Notes: generated by a model not told the origin, from the sequence alone. 64,000 bases of DNA from Micromonospora rubida (GCF_009908295.1 NZ_JAAALO010000007.1:124001-188000); one strand, 5' to 3'; positions 51,943-60,596 are shown, numbered from the stretch's first letter. Translations and numbers: made by a program.

Positions 51943-52773
51943 ATGGCCACGACACAGGTCAACGGAGTCAGCGTCGGATACGACGATCGCAGCGACGGGG
52001 AGACTCTGGTCCTCGTGCACGGGCATCCCTTCAACCGCTCCATGTGGCGTCCCCAGGTCGACTTCGCGGTGGCCGCCGGGTGGCGGGTCGTCGCCGCGGA
52101 CCTGCGCGGGTACGGCGAGAGCACGGTGGTCCCGGGCCGCACCACACTCGACGTGTTCGCCCGGGACATCGCCGGCCTGCTCGACCAGCTCGGCGTACCC
52201 CGATTCGTCCTCGGCGGACTGTCGATGGGCGGGCAGATCGTGATGGAGTGCCTGCGCCAGTTCCCCGAGCGCATCTCCGGGGTCCTGCTGGCCGACACCT
52301 CCGCGCCGGCGGAGACCGATCTCGGGCGCAAGCTCCGCAACGAGCTCGCCGACCGGCTGCTCCGGGAGGGCATGGCCGGCTACGCCGAGGAGGTCCTGCC
52401 GAAGATGCTCGCTCCGCGGAACATCTCGGCCCTGCCGGAGATCGCCCGGCAGGTCAGCATCATGATGCGGACGACCTCGCCGGTCGGTGCCGCCGCCGCC
52501 CTGCGCGGACGTGCCGAGCGCCCCGACTACGTCGAGACGCTGCGCCGGGTCGAGGTCCCCACCCTGGTCGTGGTGGGCCGCGACGACGAGTTCACCCCGA
52601 TCGGCGATGCCGAACTCATCACCGAGTGCGTCCCGGGCGCGACGCTGGTCGTGGTCGACGGCGCCGGCCACCTGCCCAACCTGGAGCGGGAGGCGGTCTT
52701 CAACGCCGCGCTCGGGCGCCTGCTTCAGCACGTCACGGCGGTGGGGGGACGGCAGCGGCGAGCATCTTCGTGA
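51943..52773 (+). CDS. Alpha/beta-fold hydrolase
   Basis: 276 aa from the ATG at 51943 (GGGAGGAG upstream). Oxyanion motif VLVHGHPFNRSMW, nucleophile elbow LGGLSMGGQIV, catalytic Asp in VVGRDDEFTP and His in DGAGHLPNLE. Similar to non-haem haloperoxidase-like esterases and enol-lactone hydrolases; substrate unknown. Likely controlled by the divergent MocR protein. Confidence 0.85.
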   Translation: MATTQVNGVSVGYDDRSDGETLVLVHGHPFNRSMWRPQVDFAVAAGWRVVAADLRGYGESTVVPGRTTLDVFARDIAGLLDQLGVPRFVLGGLSMGGQIVMECLRQFPERISGVLLADTSAPAETDLGRKLRNELADRLLREGMAGYAEEVLPKMLAPRNISALPEIARQVSIMMRTTSPVGAAAALRGRAERPDYVETLRRVEVPTLVVVGRDDEFTPIGDAELITECVPGATLVVVDGAGHLPNLEREAVFNAALGRLLQHVTAVGGRQRRASS

Positions 52774-52875
52774 CCGGGGCCAGCAGTGGTTTCGGGGCCG
52801 CCTTCGCGGCGCTTCGCCGCCGACGGCGCCCGGGTAACGACCGCCGGCTGGTCCGGCGCGGCCGGAACTCTGCTA
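52763..52875 (+). pseudogene. Truncated, frameshifted short-chain dehydrogenase remnant
   Basis: The sequence translates to IFVTGASSGFGAAFA, the start of an SDR with its glycine motif. After a frame change it continues as RRFAADGARVTTAGW, the expected beta-2 region. It then runs into the end of the opposing alcohol dehydrogenase gene. Only about 35 codons remain, so it cannot function. It partly overlaps the hydrolase stop. Confidence 0.6.
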
Positions 52876-53946
52876 GGGCACGACCACGGTGCGCGCGCCC
52901 TCGCCCCGGGCCATCCGGGCGAACGCCTCGGCCGCTCCGTCCAGGTCGGTCCGGTCGGTGATCAGCGGGGCCAGGTCCAGCGTCCCGTCGAGCACGGCCC
53001 GGGCCAGTTCGGGCACGTCCCGGTCCGGATCGGACGAGCCGTAGACCGACGACCGCAGCGTGCGGGCCGAGTGGAAGATCTCCAGGGCGCTCAGGCCGAC
53101 GATGTCGTCCTTGGCTCCCATCCCCACCACGGTCACCTGCCCGCCCCGGCGGGTCGCCCGCCAGGCCGTGCGGATGGTGTCAGCGCGCCCGACGCACTCG
53201 AAGGCGTGGTCGACGCCCCGCCCGTCGGTGTGCCCCCGGACCGCCCGGTTGACCGAGTCGTCGGCGACCAGGAAGTCGGTGGCGCCTGCGGCGCGGGCCA
53301 GCTCCGCCTTGGCCGGCGAGACGTCGACGGCGAGCACCGGGGCGGCACCGGCGGCCCGGGCGGCGGACACGACGGAGAGCCCCACCCCGCCGAGGCCGAT
53401 CACGGCCACCGACTCGCCGGTGGCGACCCCGGCGGTCCGCCGGACCGCGCCGACGCCGGTGAGCACGGCGCAGCCCAGCAGCGCGGCGGCCTCCATGGGC
53501 AGCTCGGCCGGGACTCCGATCACCGCGTCCTGCGGCACCACCACCTGTTCGGCGAGGGCGCCGAGGCCGAGGGTGACGTGCAGCGGCTCGCCGCCGGCGG
53601 TCCGGCCCCGGGGGACGGCGGGTGCCCCGGCGCGCTCGCAGAGCCACGGCTCGCCGTGCCCGCAGTACCAGCACCGCCGGCACGGCGGCGCCCAGTTCAG
53701 CACCACGTGCTCCCCGGGCACGACCCGGGTCACGCCCGCGCCGACCTCGGCCACGATCCCCGCCGCCTCGTGCCCGAGCACCAGCGGGTACGGCGGCGCC
53801 AACGTCCCGTTGACCATCGACAGGTCGGAGTGGCACACCCCGGCGGCCCGGATCTCCACCCGTACCTCGCCGGTTGCGGGGGCCGGCAGTTCGACGTCCT
53901 CCACCCGCAGCGGCTCCCCGACCGCCCGGGCGACCAGCGCCCTCAT
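52873..53946 (-). CDS. Zinc-dependent alcohol dehydrogenase (class III/MDR type)
   Basis: 357 aa; the ATG at 53946 overlaps the ALDH stop. Catalytic zinc ligands: Cys in GVCHSDLS, GHEAAGIV with His-Glu, and the structural-zinc loop reads PPCRRCWYCGHGEPWLC. NAD site VIGLGGVGLSVV. Oxidises an alcohol to the aldehyde that the upstream-encoded ALDH would take on. Longer upstream frames are shadows of the ALDH gene. Confidence 0.9.
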   Translation of the reverse strand: MRALVARAVGEPLRVEDVELPAPATGEVRVEIRAAGVCHSDLSMVNGTLAPPYPLVLGHEAAGIVAEVGAGVTRVVPGEHVVLNWAPPCRRCWYCGHGEPWLCERAGAPAVPRGRTAGGEPLHVTLGLGALAEQVVVPQDAVIGVPAELPMEAAALLGCAVLTGVGAVRRTAGVATGESVAVIGLGGVGLSVVSAARAAGAAPVLAVDVSPAKAELARAAGATDFLVADDSVNRAVRGHTDGRGVDHAFECVGRADTIRTAWRATRRGGQVTVVGMGAKDDIVGLSALEIFHSARTLRSSVYGSSDPDRDVPELARAVLDGTLDLAPLITDRTDLDGAAEAFARMARGEGARTVVVP

Positions 53947-55361
53947 CGCTGGATCGCCTTGGTCTGGAGGAACTCGTCCAGCCCGTGGCTGCCCAGCTCC
54001 CGGCCGAGGCCGGACTGCTTGTAGCCGCCGAACGGGGCGAGCGGGTTGAACGGGGCGCCGTTGATGTCCACCGCGCCGGTGCGCAGCGCCCGGGCGACGC
54101 GCAGCGCCCGCTGTTCGTCGCCGGACCAGACCGCGCCGGCCAGCCCGTACCGGGAGTTGTTGGCCACCTCGACGGCGTGCGCGTCGTCGTCGACCGGGAT
54201 CACCGCGAGCACCGGCCCGAAGACCTCCTCCTGGGCCAGCGCGCTGTCCGGGTCGACGTCGCCGATCACCGTGGGGGCGACGAAGAAGCCGCGCTCGGGC
54301 ACCGGGGCGTCCGGTCCGCCGGCGACCAGCCGGCCCCCGTCGGCCAGGCCCCTGTCGATGTGGTCGCGTACCCGCTGTCGCTGCGCGGCCGAGACGAGCG
54401 GGCCGAGCCGGGTGGCCGGGTCGAACGGATCGCCCAGCCGGTATCCCGCCGCGGCCCGCGCGGCCAGGGTGAGGGCCTCCTCGTAGCGGGTCCGGTGCAC
54501 CAGCATCCGGGTCCAGGCCGTGCAGGTCTGCCCGGAGTTGAGGAAGGCGTTGCCGACGCCCACCTGCACGGCGGTGGCCAGGTCGGCGTCGTCGAGGATC
54601 ACGTTGGCCGACTTGCCGCCGAGCTCCAGCGCGACCCGGGCGATGCGGTCCGCGGCCAGGTGGGAGATGCGCCGGCCGGTGGCCGTGGACCCGGTGAAGG
54701 AGACCATGTCGACGCCCGGGTGGGCGGCGATGGCCTCGCCGACCACCGGGCCGGTGCCGGTGACCAGGTTGACCACGCCGGGCGGGAGGCCGGCCTCGTC
54801 GATCGCGTCGAAGAGCAGGTACGCCACCAGCGGCGTCAGCTCGCTCGGCTTGAGCACCACCGTGCAGCCGGCGGCCAGCGCCGGGGCGAGCTTGGCCACG
54901 ACCTGGTGCAGCGGGTAGTTCCACGGGGTGATCGCGCCGACCACGCCGACGGGTTCGCGCACCACCAGCGAGTGACCCACGGTCTGCTCGGCCGGCCCTC
55001 GCGCGGCCAGCTCGACGTATCCGCGCAGGACGGCGAGGGGGAGCCCGGCCTGCACCCGGGTGGCCATCTTGAGCGGCGTGCCCAGCTCGCATGCGACGGT
55101 CCGGGCGATGTCGTCGGCCCGGGCGGTCAGCGCGGCGTGCAGCCGGTCCAGCCCCGCCGCCCGGTCGGCGGGCGCGGCGGCGGCCCAGCCGTCGAAGGCG
55201 GCGCGGGCGGCGGAGACGGCCCGGTCCACGTCGTCCGCGGTGCCGGCCGGCACCGTCGCGATGAGCTCCTCCGTCGCCGGGTTCCGCACCGGCAGGTTCT
55301 CCGGGGAGGACGCCGCGACCCAACAGCCGTCGAGGTAGAAGTCGGTCCGTGCGAGATTCAT
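53943..55361 (-). CDS. NAD(P)-dependent aldehyde dehydrogenase
   Basis: 472 aa from the ATG at 55361 (GGGG site upstream; an in-frame ATG lies 4 codons earlier). Conserved ALDH features: ITPWNYPLHQ, KPSELTP, FTGSTATG, LELGGKSAN with the general-base Glu, NSGQTCTAW with the nucleophilic Cys, EEVFGPVLAVI. Turns an aldehyde into a carboxylic acid. First gene of a two-gene operon with the ADH, preceded by an operator like the one at 56138. Confidence 0.92.
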   Translation of the reverse strand: MNLARTDFYLDGCWVAASSPENLPVRNPATEELIATVPAGTADDVDRAVSAARAAFDGWAAAAPADRAAGLDRLHAALTARADDIARTVACELGTPLKMATRVQAGLPLAVLRGYVELAARGPAEQTVGHSLVVREPVGVVGAITPWNYPLHQVVAKLAPALAAGCTVVLKPSELTPLVAYLLFDAIDEAGLPPGVVNLVTGTGPVVGEAIAAHPGVDMVSFTGSTATGRRISHLAADRIARVALELGGKSANVILDDADLATAVQVGVGNAFLNSGQTCTAWTRMLVHRTRYEEALTLAARAAAGYRLGDPFDPATRLGPLVSAAQRQRVRDHIDRGLADGGRLVAGGPDAPVPERGFFVAPTVIGDVDPDSALAQEEVFGPVLAVIPVDDDAHAVEVANNSRYGLAGAVWSGDEQRALRVARALRTGAVDINGAPFNPLAPFGGYKQSGLGRELGSHGLDEFLQTKAIQR

Positions 55362-55386
55362 CGATCCCCTCACATGCGTCGGCCGA

Positions 55387-55403
55387 AACTAGCGGTGGAA
55401 GTT
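55387..55403 (-). promoter_or_regulatory. TetR operator copy upstream of the ALDH-ADH operon
   Basis: On the minus strand AACTTCCACCGCTAGTT, matching 16 of 17 bases of the site at 56138. It lies 25 bp before the ALDH start. Confidence 0.55.
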
Positions 55404-55409
55404 GGGACT

Positions 55410-56075
55410 CTAGTGCGTGTCGGCGGCCGGCGGGAGGGGTGGCAGCGGGCCGATGGTCCGCTCGTACGTGCGGGAGAGGCCGTCGATGAGCGCGTCGAGG
55501 CCCAGCTCGAAGGCGCCCTCGTCGACGCGCTGCTGGTGTTCGGCGAGCCGGTGCGCCTGGGTGAGGTGCGGGTACTGCTCGGCGTACAGCCCGGGGTCCT
55601 CCACGAAGCCCCGGGCGAACGAGCCCAGCGCCGATCCCGCGACGAGGTACCGCATGAGCGCGCCGATGTGGGTGGCCCGGGCCGGTGGCCAGCCCGCGTC
55701 GACGAGGCCGCCGTAAACGGCGTCGGCCATGGCCAGCGCGGCCGGCCGGCGCCCGGGGCCCCGGGTCAGGTACGGCACGATGTGCGGGTGGGCGGCGAGC
55801 GCCGCGCGGTACGACTGCCCCCACCGGCGCAGTGCCTCCCGCCAGTCGACGGCGCCGAAGAACGACACGTCCACCCGGGCGGTGACGCTGTCGGCGACCG
55901 CGTCGAGGATCTCGTCCTTGGTGGCGAAGTGGTTGTACAGCGACGGGCCGCGCACGCCCAGTTCGGCGGCGAGCCGGCGGGTGGAGAACCCCTCCAGCCC
56001 GGCGGAGTCGATCAGCGCGGCGGCGGCCTCGACGATCCGCTGCCGGCTGAGCAGCGCCTCCCGCGGCCGGGGCAT
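55410..56075 (-). CDS. TetR-family regulator of the ADH/ALDH/acyl-CoA dehydrogenase locus
   Basis: 221 aa from the ATG at 56075 with GGAGG upstream; an in-frame start 14 codons earlier is less likely. HTH: RIVEAAAALIDSAGLEGFST, RRLAAELGVRGPSLYNHFATKDE. The C-terminal domain (GSALGSFARGF...) fits TetR_C families. It lies between two copies of the palindrome AACTTGC-ACC-GCTAGTT, one before its own gene and the divergent acyl-CoA dehydrogenase, one before the ALDH, so it is the probable local repressor. Confidence 0.88.
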   Translation of the reverse strand: MPRPREALLSRQRIVEAAAALIDSAGLEGFSTRRLAAELGVRGPSLYNHFATKDEILDAVADSVTARVDVSFFGAVDWREALRRWGQSYRAALAAHPHIVPYLTRGPGRRPAALAMADAVYGGLVDAGWPPARATHIGALMRYLVAGSALGSFARGFVEDPGLYAEQYPHLTQAHRLAEHQQRVDEGAFELGLDALIDGLSRTYERTIGPLPPLPPAADTH

Positions 56076-56137
56076 CCGTTCCTCCTCTGCTCGGTGGTCC
56101 GTGCAGAACTCTGCCACAGCGGGGCTGGACGGATTAA

Positions 56138-56154
56138 AACTTGCACCGCTAGTT
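56138..56154. promoter_or_regulatory. TetR operator between tetR and acyl-CoA dehydrogenase
   Basis: AACTTGCACCGCTAGTT, a 7-bp inverted repeat with one mismatch and a 3-bp centre, only 7 bp before the plus-strand acyl-CoA dehydrogenase ATG. Matching copy at 55387. Confidence 0.55.
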
Positions 56155-56161
56155 TGTTGGC

Positions 56162-57310
56162 ATGAACCTTGAACTCTCCGCCGAGCAGGAGGCGGTGCGC
56201 CAGCTCGCCGCCGAATTCGTCGCCCGCGAGGTGACGCCCCACGCGGCGGCCTGGGACCGGCGCGAGGCGGTCGACCCGGCCATCGTCGGCAAGCTCGGCG
56301 AGCTCGGCTTCCTGGGGCTCACCGTCCCCGAGGAGCACGGCGGCTCCGGCGGCGACCACCTCTCCTACTGCCTCGTGCTGGAGGAACTGGGCCGCGGCGA
56401 CTCCGCCGTGCGGGGGATGGTCTCCGTGTCCCTCGGGCTGGTGGCGAAGTCGATCGCCGCGTACGGCACCCCGGCGCAGCGGTCCGAGTGGCTGCCCCGG
56501 CTCTGCTCGGGCGCCGCCCTCGGCTGCTTCGCGCTGACCGAGCCGGGCAGCGGCTCCGACGCCGCCGCCCTGACCACCCGGGCCACCCGCGACGGCGCAG
56601 ACTGGCTGCTCACCGGCGCGAAGGTCTTCATCACCAACGGCACCACCGCCGACGTCGCGCTGGTCTTCGCCCGCTCCGGCGGGCCGGGGCACCGGGGGAT
56701 CACCGCCTTCCTGGTGCCCACCGACAGCCCGGGGCTGACCCGGCGGGAGATCCACGGCAAGCTCGGGCTGCGCGGGCAGGCCACCGCCGAGCTGGTCCTC
56801 GACGGCGTCCGGGTGCCCGACTCCGCCCGCCTCGGCGAGGAGGGCGGCGGCTTCCGGCTGGCGCTGTCGACCCTGGCCAAGGGCCGGATGTCGGTGGCCG
56901 CCGGCTGCGTCGGCATCGCCCAGGGCTGCCTCGACGCCGCCGTCGGCTACGCCGGGCAGCGCACCCAGTTCGGCAAGCCCATCGCCGGCCACCAGCTCGT
57001 GCAGCAGCTCCTCGCCGAGATCGCGGTCGACACCGCCGCGGCGCGGATGCTGGTCTGGCAGGTGGCCGACCTGATCGACCGGGGCGAGCCCTTCGCCACC
57101 GAGGCGTCGATGGCCAAGCTCTTCGCCAGCGAGGCCGCCGTCCGTGCGGCCAACAACGCGGTCCAGGTCTTCGGCGGGTACGGCTACATCGACGAGTACC
57201 CGGTCGGCAAGTACCTGCGCGACGCCCGCGTCGCCACCCTCTACGAGGGCACCAGCCAGATCCAGCAACTCCTCATCGGGCGGGCGCTCACCGGCGTCAA
57301 CGCCTTCTAG
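56162..57310 (+). CDS. Acyl-CoA dehydrogenase
   Basis: 382 aa. Complete ACAD: PEEHGGSGGDHLSYC, CFALTEPGSGSDAAAL, GRMSVAAGCVGIAQGCLDAA, QRTQFGKPIAGHQLVQQLLA, and the catalytic Glu in LYEGTSQIQQLLIGRAL. Short- to medium-chain type judged by length. First gene of a three-gene operon with an SDR and another ACAD, divergent from tetR. There is no visible ribosome-binding site; the operator occupies that position. Confidence 0.9.
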   Translation: MNLELSAEQEAVRQLAAEFVAREVTPHAAAWDRREAVDPAIVGKLGELGFLGLTVPEEHGGSGGDHLSYCLVLEELGRGDSAVRGMVSVSLGLVAKSIAAYGTPAQRSEWLPRLCSGAALGCFALTEPGSGSDAAALTTRATRDGADWLLTGAKVFITNGTTADVALVFARSGGPGHRGITAFLVPTDSPGLTRREIHGKLGLRGQATAELVLDGVRVPDSARLGEEGGGFRLALSTLAKGRMSVAAGCVGIAQGCLDAAVGYAGQRTQFGKPIAGHQLVQQLLAEIAVDTAAARMLVWQVADLIDRGEPFATEASMAKLFASEAAVRAANNAVQVFGGYGYIDEYPVGKYLRDARVATLYEGTSQIQQLLIGRALTGVNAF

Positions 57311-57326
57311 GACCCAGGGGGAAACC

Positions 57327-58085
57327 GTGACCAGATTCGCCGACCGGATCGCCGTCGTCACCGGCGGGGCCCAGGGCATCGGTGCCGCCACCGCCCGCCG
57401 GCTGGCCGCCGAGGGCGCGACCGTCGCCGTCGTGGACCTCGACGCCGCGGGCAGCCAGGCCGTCGCCGACGACATCGCCGCCGCGGGCGGCCGGGCCGTC
57501 GGCCTCGGCTGCGACGTGACCGACGCCGACGCGGTGGCCGCGACGATCGCCCGCGTCGCGCAGACGTACGGGGGCCTGCACGTGTTGGTCAACAACGCCG
57601 GGATCACCCGCGACAACCTGCTGTTCAAGATGCCGCTGCCCGAGTGGGAGGCGGTGCTGACCACCAACCTGACCAGCATGTTCCTCTGCTGCCAGGCCGC
57701 CCAGGAGCACATGGTCGGCGCCCGCTACGGCCGCATCGTCAACCTCAGCAGCCGGTCCGCGCTCGGCAACCGCGGCCAGGTCAACTACGCGGCGGCGAAG
57801 GCCGGCGTGCAGGGGCTGACGGCCACCCTGGCGATCGAGCTGGGTCCGTTCGGGGTGACCGTGAACGCGGTCGCCCCCGGCTACGTGGCCACCCCCATGA
57901 CCGCCACCACCGCGCAGCGGGTCGGCAGCACACCGGAGGACCACCAGCGGATGGTCGCCGAGCAGACGCCGCTGCGGCGGGTCGCCCAGCCGGCGGAGAT
58001 CGCCTCGGTGATTGCCTTCCTGGCCAGCGACGACGCGTCGTACGTCACCGGACAGACCCTGTACGTCAACGGCGGCGCGCGCTGA
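57327..58085 (+). CDS. Short-chain dehydrogenase (FabG-like 3-oxoacyl/3-hydroxyacyl reductase)
   Basis: 252 aa from the GTG at 57327 with AGGGGGA upstream. Classical SDR: VVTGGAQGIGAAT, NNAGITRDNLLFKM, Ser in VNLSSRSALGNRGQ, YAAAKAG with Tyr-x-x-x-Lys, PGYVATPMT. FabG-type proteins in ACAD operons commonly oxidise 3-hydroxyacyl-CoA during breakdown. Confidence 0.9.
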   Translation: MTRFADRIAVVTGGAQGIGAATARRLAAEGATVAVVDLDAAGSQAVADDIAAAGGRAVGLGCDVTDADAVAATIARVAQTYGGLHVLVNNAGITRDNLLFKMPLPEWEAVLTTNLTSMFLCCQAAQEHMVGARYGRIVNLSSRSALGNRGQVNYAAAKAGVQGLTATLAIELGPFGVTVNAVAPGYVATPMTATTAQRVGSTPEDHQRMVAEQTPLRRVAQPAEIASVIAFLASDDASYVTGQTLYVNGGAR

Positions 58086-58115
58086 GCCGCACCCTCGACG
58101 AGGACCGGAGGAGAC

Positions 58116-59288
58116 ATGGACTTCGCGCTTTCCGACGAGGAACGGGCCATCCGCGACACGGCCCGCGACTTCATCAGCCGGGAGGTGATGCCGCTGGAAC
58201 AGGAGCTGCTGCGCCGGGAGCGGGCCCACCAGCCCGGCCTGGACCGCAGTGAGCTGCGCGAGTTGCAGCTCAAGGCGCGCACGTTCGGCTTCTGGGGACT
58301 GGCCACCCCGCAGGAGTACGGTGGCATGGACCTGCCAGCGGTGACGCAGTCACTGATCTGGACGGAGCTGGGCCGCACGTTCGTGCCGTTCCGCTTCGGT
58401 GGGGAGGCCGACAACATCCTCTTCCACGCCACCGACGAGCAGAAGCGGGAGTTCCTCCTCCCGACCATCGAGGGGGAGCGGATCTCCTGTTTCGCCATCA
58501 CCGAACCGGGAGCCGGTTCGGACGCGGCGAACATCCGGCTGTCGGCCCGCCGCGACGGCGACGACTGGATCCTCGACGGCGAGAAGACCTTCATCACCGG
58601 CGGCAACGACGCCGACTTCGCCATCGTGGTCGCCGTGACCGACCGGGAGAAGGGGGCCCGCAACGGTGGCGCGACCGCCTTCCTGGTGGACCGGGCGATG
58701 GGCTGGCGCTCGGAGTTCATCCAGACCATGGGTGAGGGCGGCCCGGCGTCGTTGATCTTCGACGGCGTACGGGTGCCGCACCGCAACGTCCTCGGCGAGG
58801 TCGGTCAGGGCTTCACGCTGGGCATGGAGTGGATCGGCAAGGGCCGGTACACCATTCCCTCGCACGCCATCGGCATCGCCGAGCGGGCGTTGCAGATGGC
58901 CATCGACCACGCCAACACCCGGGAGACCTTCGGGGCGAAGATCGGCACCAACCAGGCCATCCAGTGGATGATCGCCGACTCGGAGACCGAGCTGGAAGCC
59001 GCCCGCTGGCTGGTGCTGCGCTCCGCCTGGACGGTCGACCAGGGCCTGGACCCCCGGCACGCCTCGTCGATGGGCAAGCTCTACGGCGCCGGAATGGTCA
59101 ACCGGGTGGTGGACCGGGTGCTCCAGATCCACGGCGGCATGGGCTACACCCGGGAGCTGCCCATCGAGCGCTGGTACCGGCAGGTCCGGCTGTACCGGAT
59201 CTTCGAGGGCACCGACGAGATGCAGCGCCTGATCATCTCGCGGGACCTGTTGCGTGGCTACACGAAGATCGGCGGGCACCTCGCATGA
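58116..59288 (+). CDS. Acyl-CoA dehydrogenase
   Basis: 390 aa; GGAGG before the ATG. CFAITEPGAGSDAANIRLSA, ETFGAKIGTNQAIQWMIADS, QIHGGMGYTRELPIERW and the catalytic Glu in IFEGTDEMQRLII. A different subfamily from the first ACAD in the operon. Suggests two successive or alternative acyl-CoA substrates in the pathway fed by the ADH and ALDH. Confidence 0.9.
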   Translation: MDFALSDEERAIRDTARDFISREVMPLEQELLRRERAHQPGLDRSELRELQLKARTFGFWGLATPQEYGGMDLPAVTQSLIWTELGRTFVPFRFGGEADNILFHATDEQKREFLLPTIEGERISCFAITEPGAGSDAANIRLSARRDGDDWILDGEKTFITGGNDADFAIVVAVTDREKGARNGGATAFLVDRAMGWRSEFIQTMGEGGPASLIFDGVRVPHRNVLGEVGQGFTLGMEWIGKGRYTIPSHAIGIAERALQMAIDHANTRETFGAKIGTNQAIQWMIADSETELEAARWLVLRSAWTVDQGLDPRHASSMGKLYGAGMVNRVVDRVLQIHGGMGYTRELPIERWYRQVRLYRIFEGTDEMQRLIISRDLLRGYTKIGGHLA

Positions 59289-59509
59289 GGACCTTCGGAC
59301 ACCGACGGCCCGGTCGGCATCGTGGGGGGCGCCCAGGGCCCCGGCAGAGTCGCGGAGTGTCCGATCCCGCCCGACGTCCATCCACCCTCCGGGAACCCCG
59401 TTCCGCTCCTGGAGGATGATCCGAGATCCTAGCCAGGGCCACGGTCTCGCCGGTCCTGCGCTATGTCCCCTCTCTCGCGAACGCCGGGGAGGTCGCCACT
59501 ACGCCGCCC

Positions 59510-59903
59510 CATGCCGTCCCATGCACCGGTCCCTGCCGTCCCGCGCACCGGGCAGTCGGGTGGCGGCCCCCTGACGATTGCGCCCGGATCCGGTCGGGGC
59601 CCTGCCCTTCGGCCCCTGTGGAGCTGCCCCGTCCACGCTCCCGCTCCATCTACAACACAACGGAGCAGCTCCACAGGGGCCAACGGAGGCTGGGCCGATC
59701 CGGCGAAGACCGGCCCAACAGGGGCCGATCCGGCGACGGTCGAGCCGGCAGGGGCCGGCCCGGCGAAGACCGGCCCAACAGGGGCCGATCCGGCGACGGT
59801 CGAGCCGGCAGGGGCCGGCCCGGCGAAGACCGGCCAAACAGGGGCCGGCCCGGCGACGGTCGAGCAGGCAGGGGGCGATCCGGCGAAGGCCGGCCCGGCA
59901 GGG
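59510..59903 (-). repeat. Composite repeat element, copy 2 (seven 30-bp units plus palindrome)
   Basis: Read on the minus strand: seven 30-bp tandem units (59903-59694, two alternating types), then the long palindrome (right-hand arm 59685-59660, imperfect; left-hand arm 59632-59607, identical to copy 1 over 26 bp), then a tail similar to that of copy 1 down to ~59510. Copy 1 at 16885 has only two units. The open frames through this region encode repetitive Gly/Pro/Ala/Arg-rich sequence and are not called as genes. The 59289-59509 stretch before it holds nothing recognisable. Confidence 0.75.
59694..59903. repeat. Tandem array of seven 30-bp units
   Basis: Units start at 59694, 59724, 59754, 59784, 59814, 59844 and 59874. 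On the plus strand each has the frame GCCGATCCGGCGA or GCCGGCCCGGCGA and ends in AGGG; types with AGACCGGCCCAACA and CGGTCGAGCCGGC alternate. 30 bp keeps any reading frame. Confidence 0.85.
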
Positions 59904-59917
59904 CTGCCGGGCGAGGG

Positions 59918-60493
59918 TCAGCCGTCGGCGCCGCTGACCCTCGGCTGTCGGTGATCGGTCAGCCGGAGCCCGACACCGCGCACCGCGACGACGGTGACGC
60001 CGGTGCCGAGCTCGCCGAGCTTGCGCCGCAACCGCTTCACCAGGGACTGCACGTCCGCCGTGCGCTGGCGTCCCTCGGCACGCCAGACCGACCGGTGCAG
60101 CTCGGGGTAGCTCCAGACCCGGCCCGGTTCGGTGATCAGGCAGGCCAGCAGGTCGTGTTCGAGCCGGGTGAGGGATACCTCGCGGTCCCGGCAGCGGGCG
60201 GTGAGCCGGGCCGGGTCGATCCGCAGGGTGTCGTCCGGCGTCGCCGGTGCGGCGGCGGGGGCCCGGGCCGGCGGCGCACCGGCCTGCGGCTGCGACTGTG
60301 CGGCCGTGATCAGCCTGCGCAGCTCGTCAAGGTCGGCCACCAGCAGCAGCGGCGCGATGCCGTCGAGGTGTTCGGCGAGCCGGATCCGTTCGGCCGGTGA
60401 CGGTGTCACCGCGATCACCAGCGGGAACGGGCTGCCGGTCTCGTCGAACCCGGCCGGCGTCGTGCTGTCGTCGTCCTCGGTCACCGCACCCAC
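59918..60493 (-). CDS. Winged-helix (OmpR/PhoB-type C-domain) regulator
   Basis: 191 aa with a GTG start. Residues ~25-70 resemble a reduced receiver-like domain without a clear phospho-acceptor Asp cluster; a Pro/Ala linker follows; residues ~100-180 form a PhoB-type winged helix: VSLTRLEHDLLACLITEPGR, VWSYPELHRSVW, DVQSLVKRLRRKL and a wing VVAVRGVGLRL. Divergent from the S8 protease gene; two inverted repeats lie in the shared region. Confidence 0.8.
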   Translation of the reverse strand: MGAVTEDDDSTTPAGFDETGSPFPLVIAVTPSPAERIRLAEHLDGIAPLLLVADLDELRRLITAAQSQPQAGAPPARAPAAAPATPDDTLRIDPARLTARCRDREVSLTRLEHDLLACLITEPGRVWSYPELHRSVWRAEGRQRTADVQSLVKRLRRKLGELGTGVTVVAVRGVGLRLTDHRQPRVSGADG

Positions 60494-60535
60494 CCGGAAA
60501 CGATGGGCAGTTTCTGCCCGACTTGGTCATGGCCG

Positions 60536-60550
60536 TGACAGTAATTGTCA
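60536..60550. promoter_or_regulatory. Inverted repeat TGACA-N5-TGTCA
   Basis: Perfect 5-bp arms around GTAAT, 43 bp upstream of the winged-helix gene start. A plausible operator for autoregulation. Confidence 0.35.
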
Positions 60551-60560
60551 AACCCGCCGC

Positions 60561-60596
60561 CACGTGAGCAACCCTTAGCGACAAGTTGCTCACGTG
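60561..60596. promoter_or_regulatory. Perfect 12-bp inverted repeat upstream of the S8 protease
   Basis: CACGTGAGCAAC (60561-60572) and GTTGCTCACGTG (60585-60596), separated by 12 bp. It lies midway between the divergent winged-helix regulator and the S8 protease. It is likely a dimer- or tetramer-binding operator; as it is followed by no coding end it is not a terminator. Confidence 0.55.

Noticed and set aside
52873..55824. 983-codon minus-strand fusion of ADH with upstream sequence
   Set aside because: Only the last 357 codons are the real ADH; the rest is an open shadow frame across the ALDH and tetR genes.
59694..59903. CRISPR array
   Set aside because: The 30-bp units abut directly without unique spacers, and no cas genes are present.
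59463..59954. 163-codon ORF through the second repeat element
   Set aside because: Mostly repeat units; the translated sequence is low-complexity and not shared in frame with copy 1.
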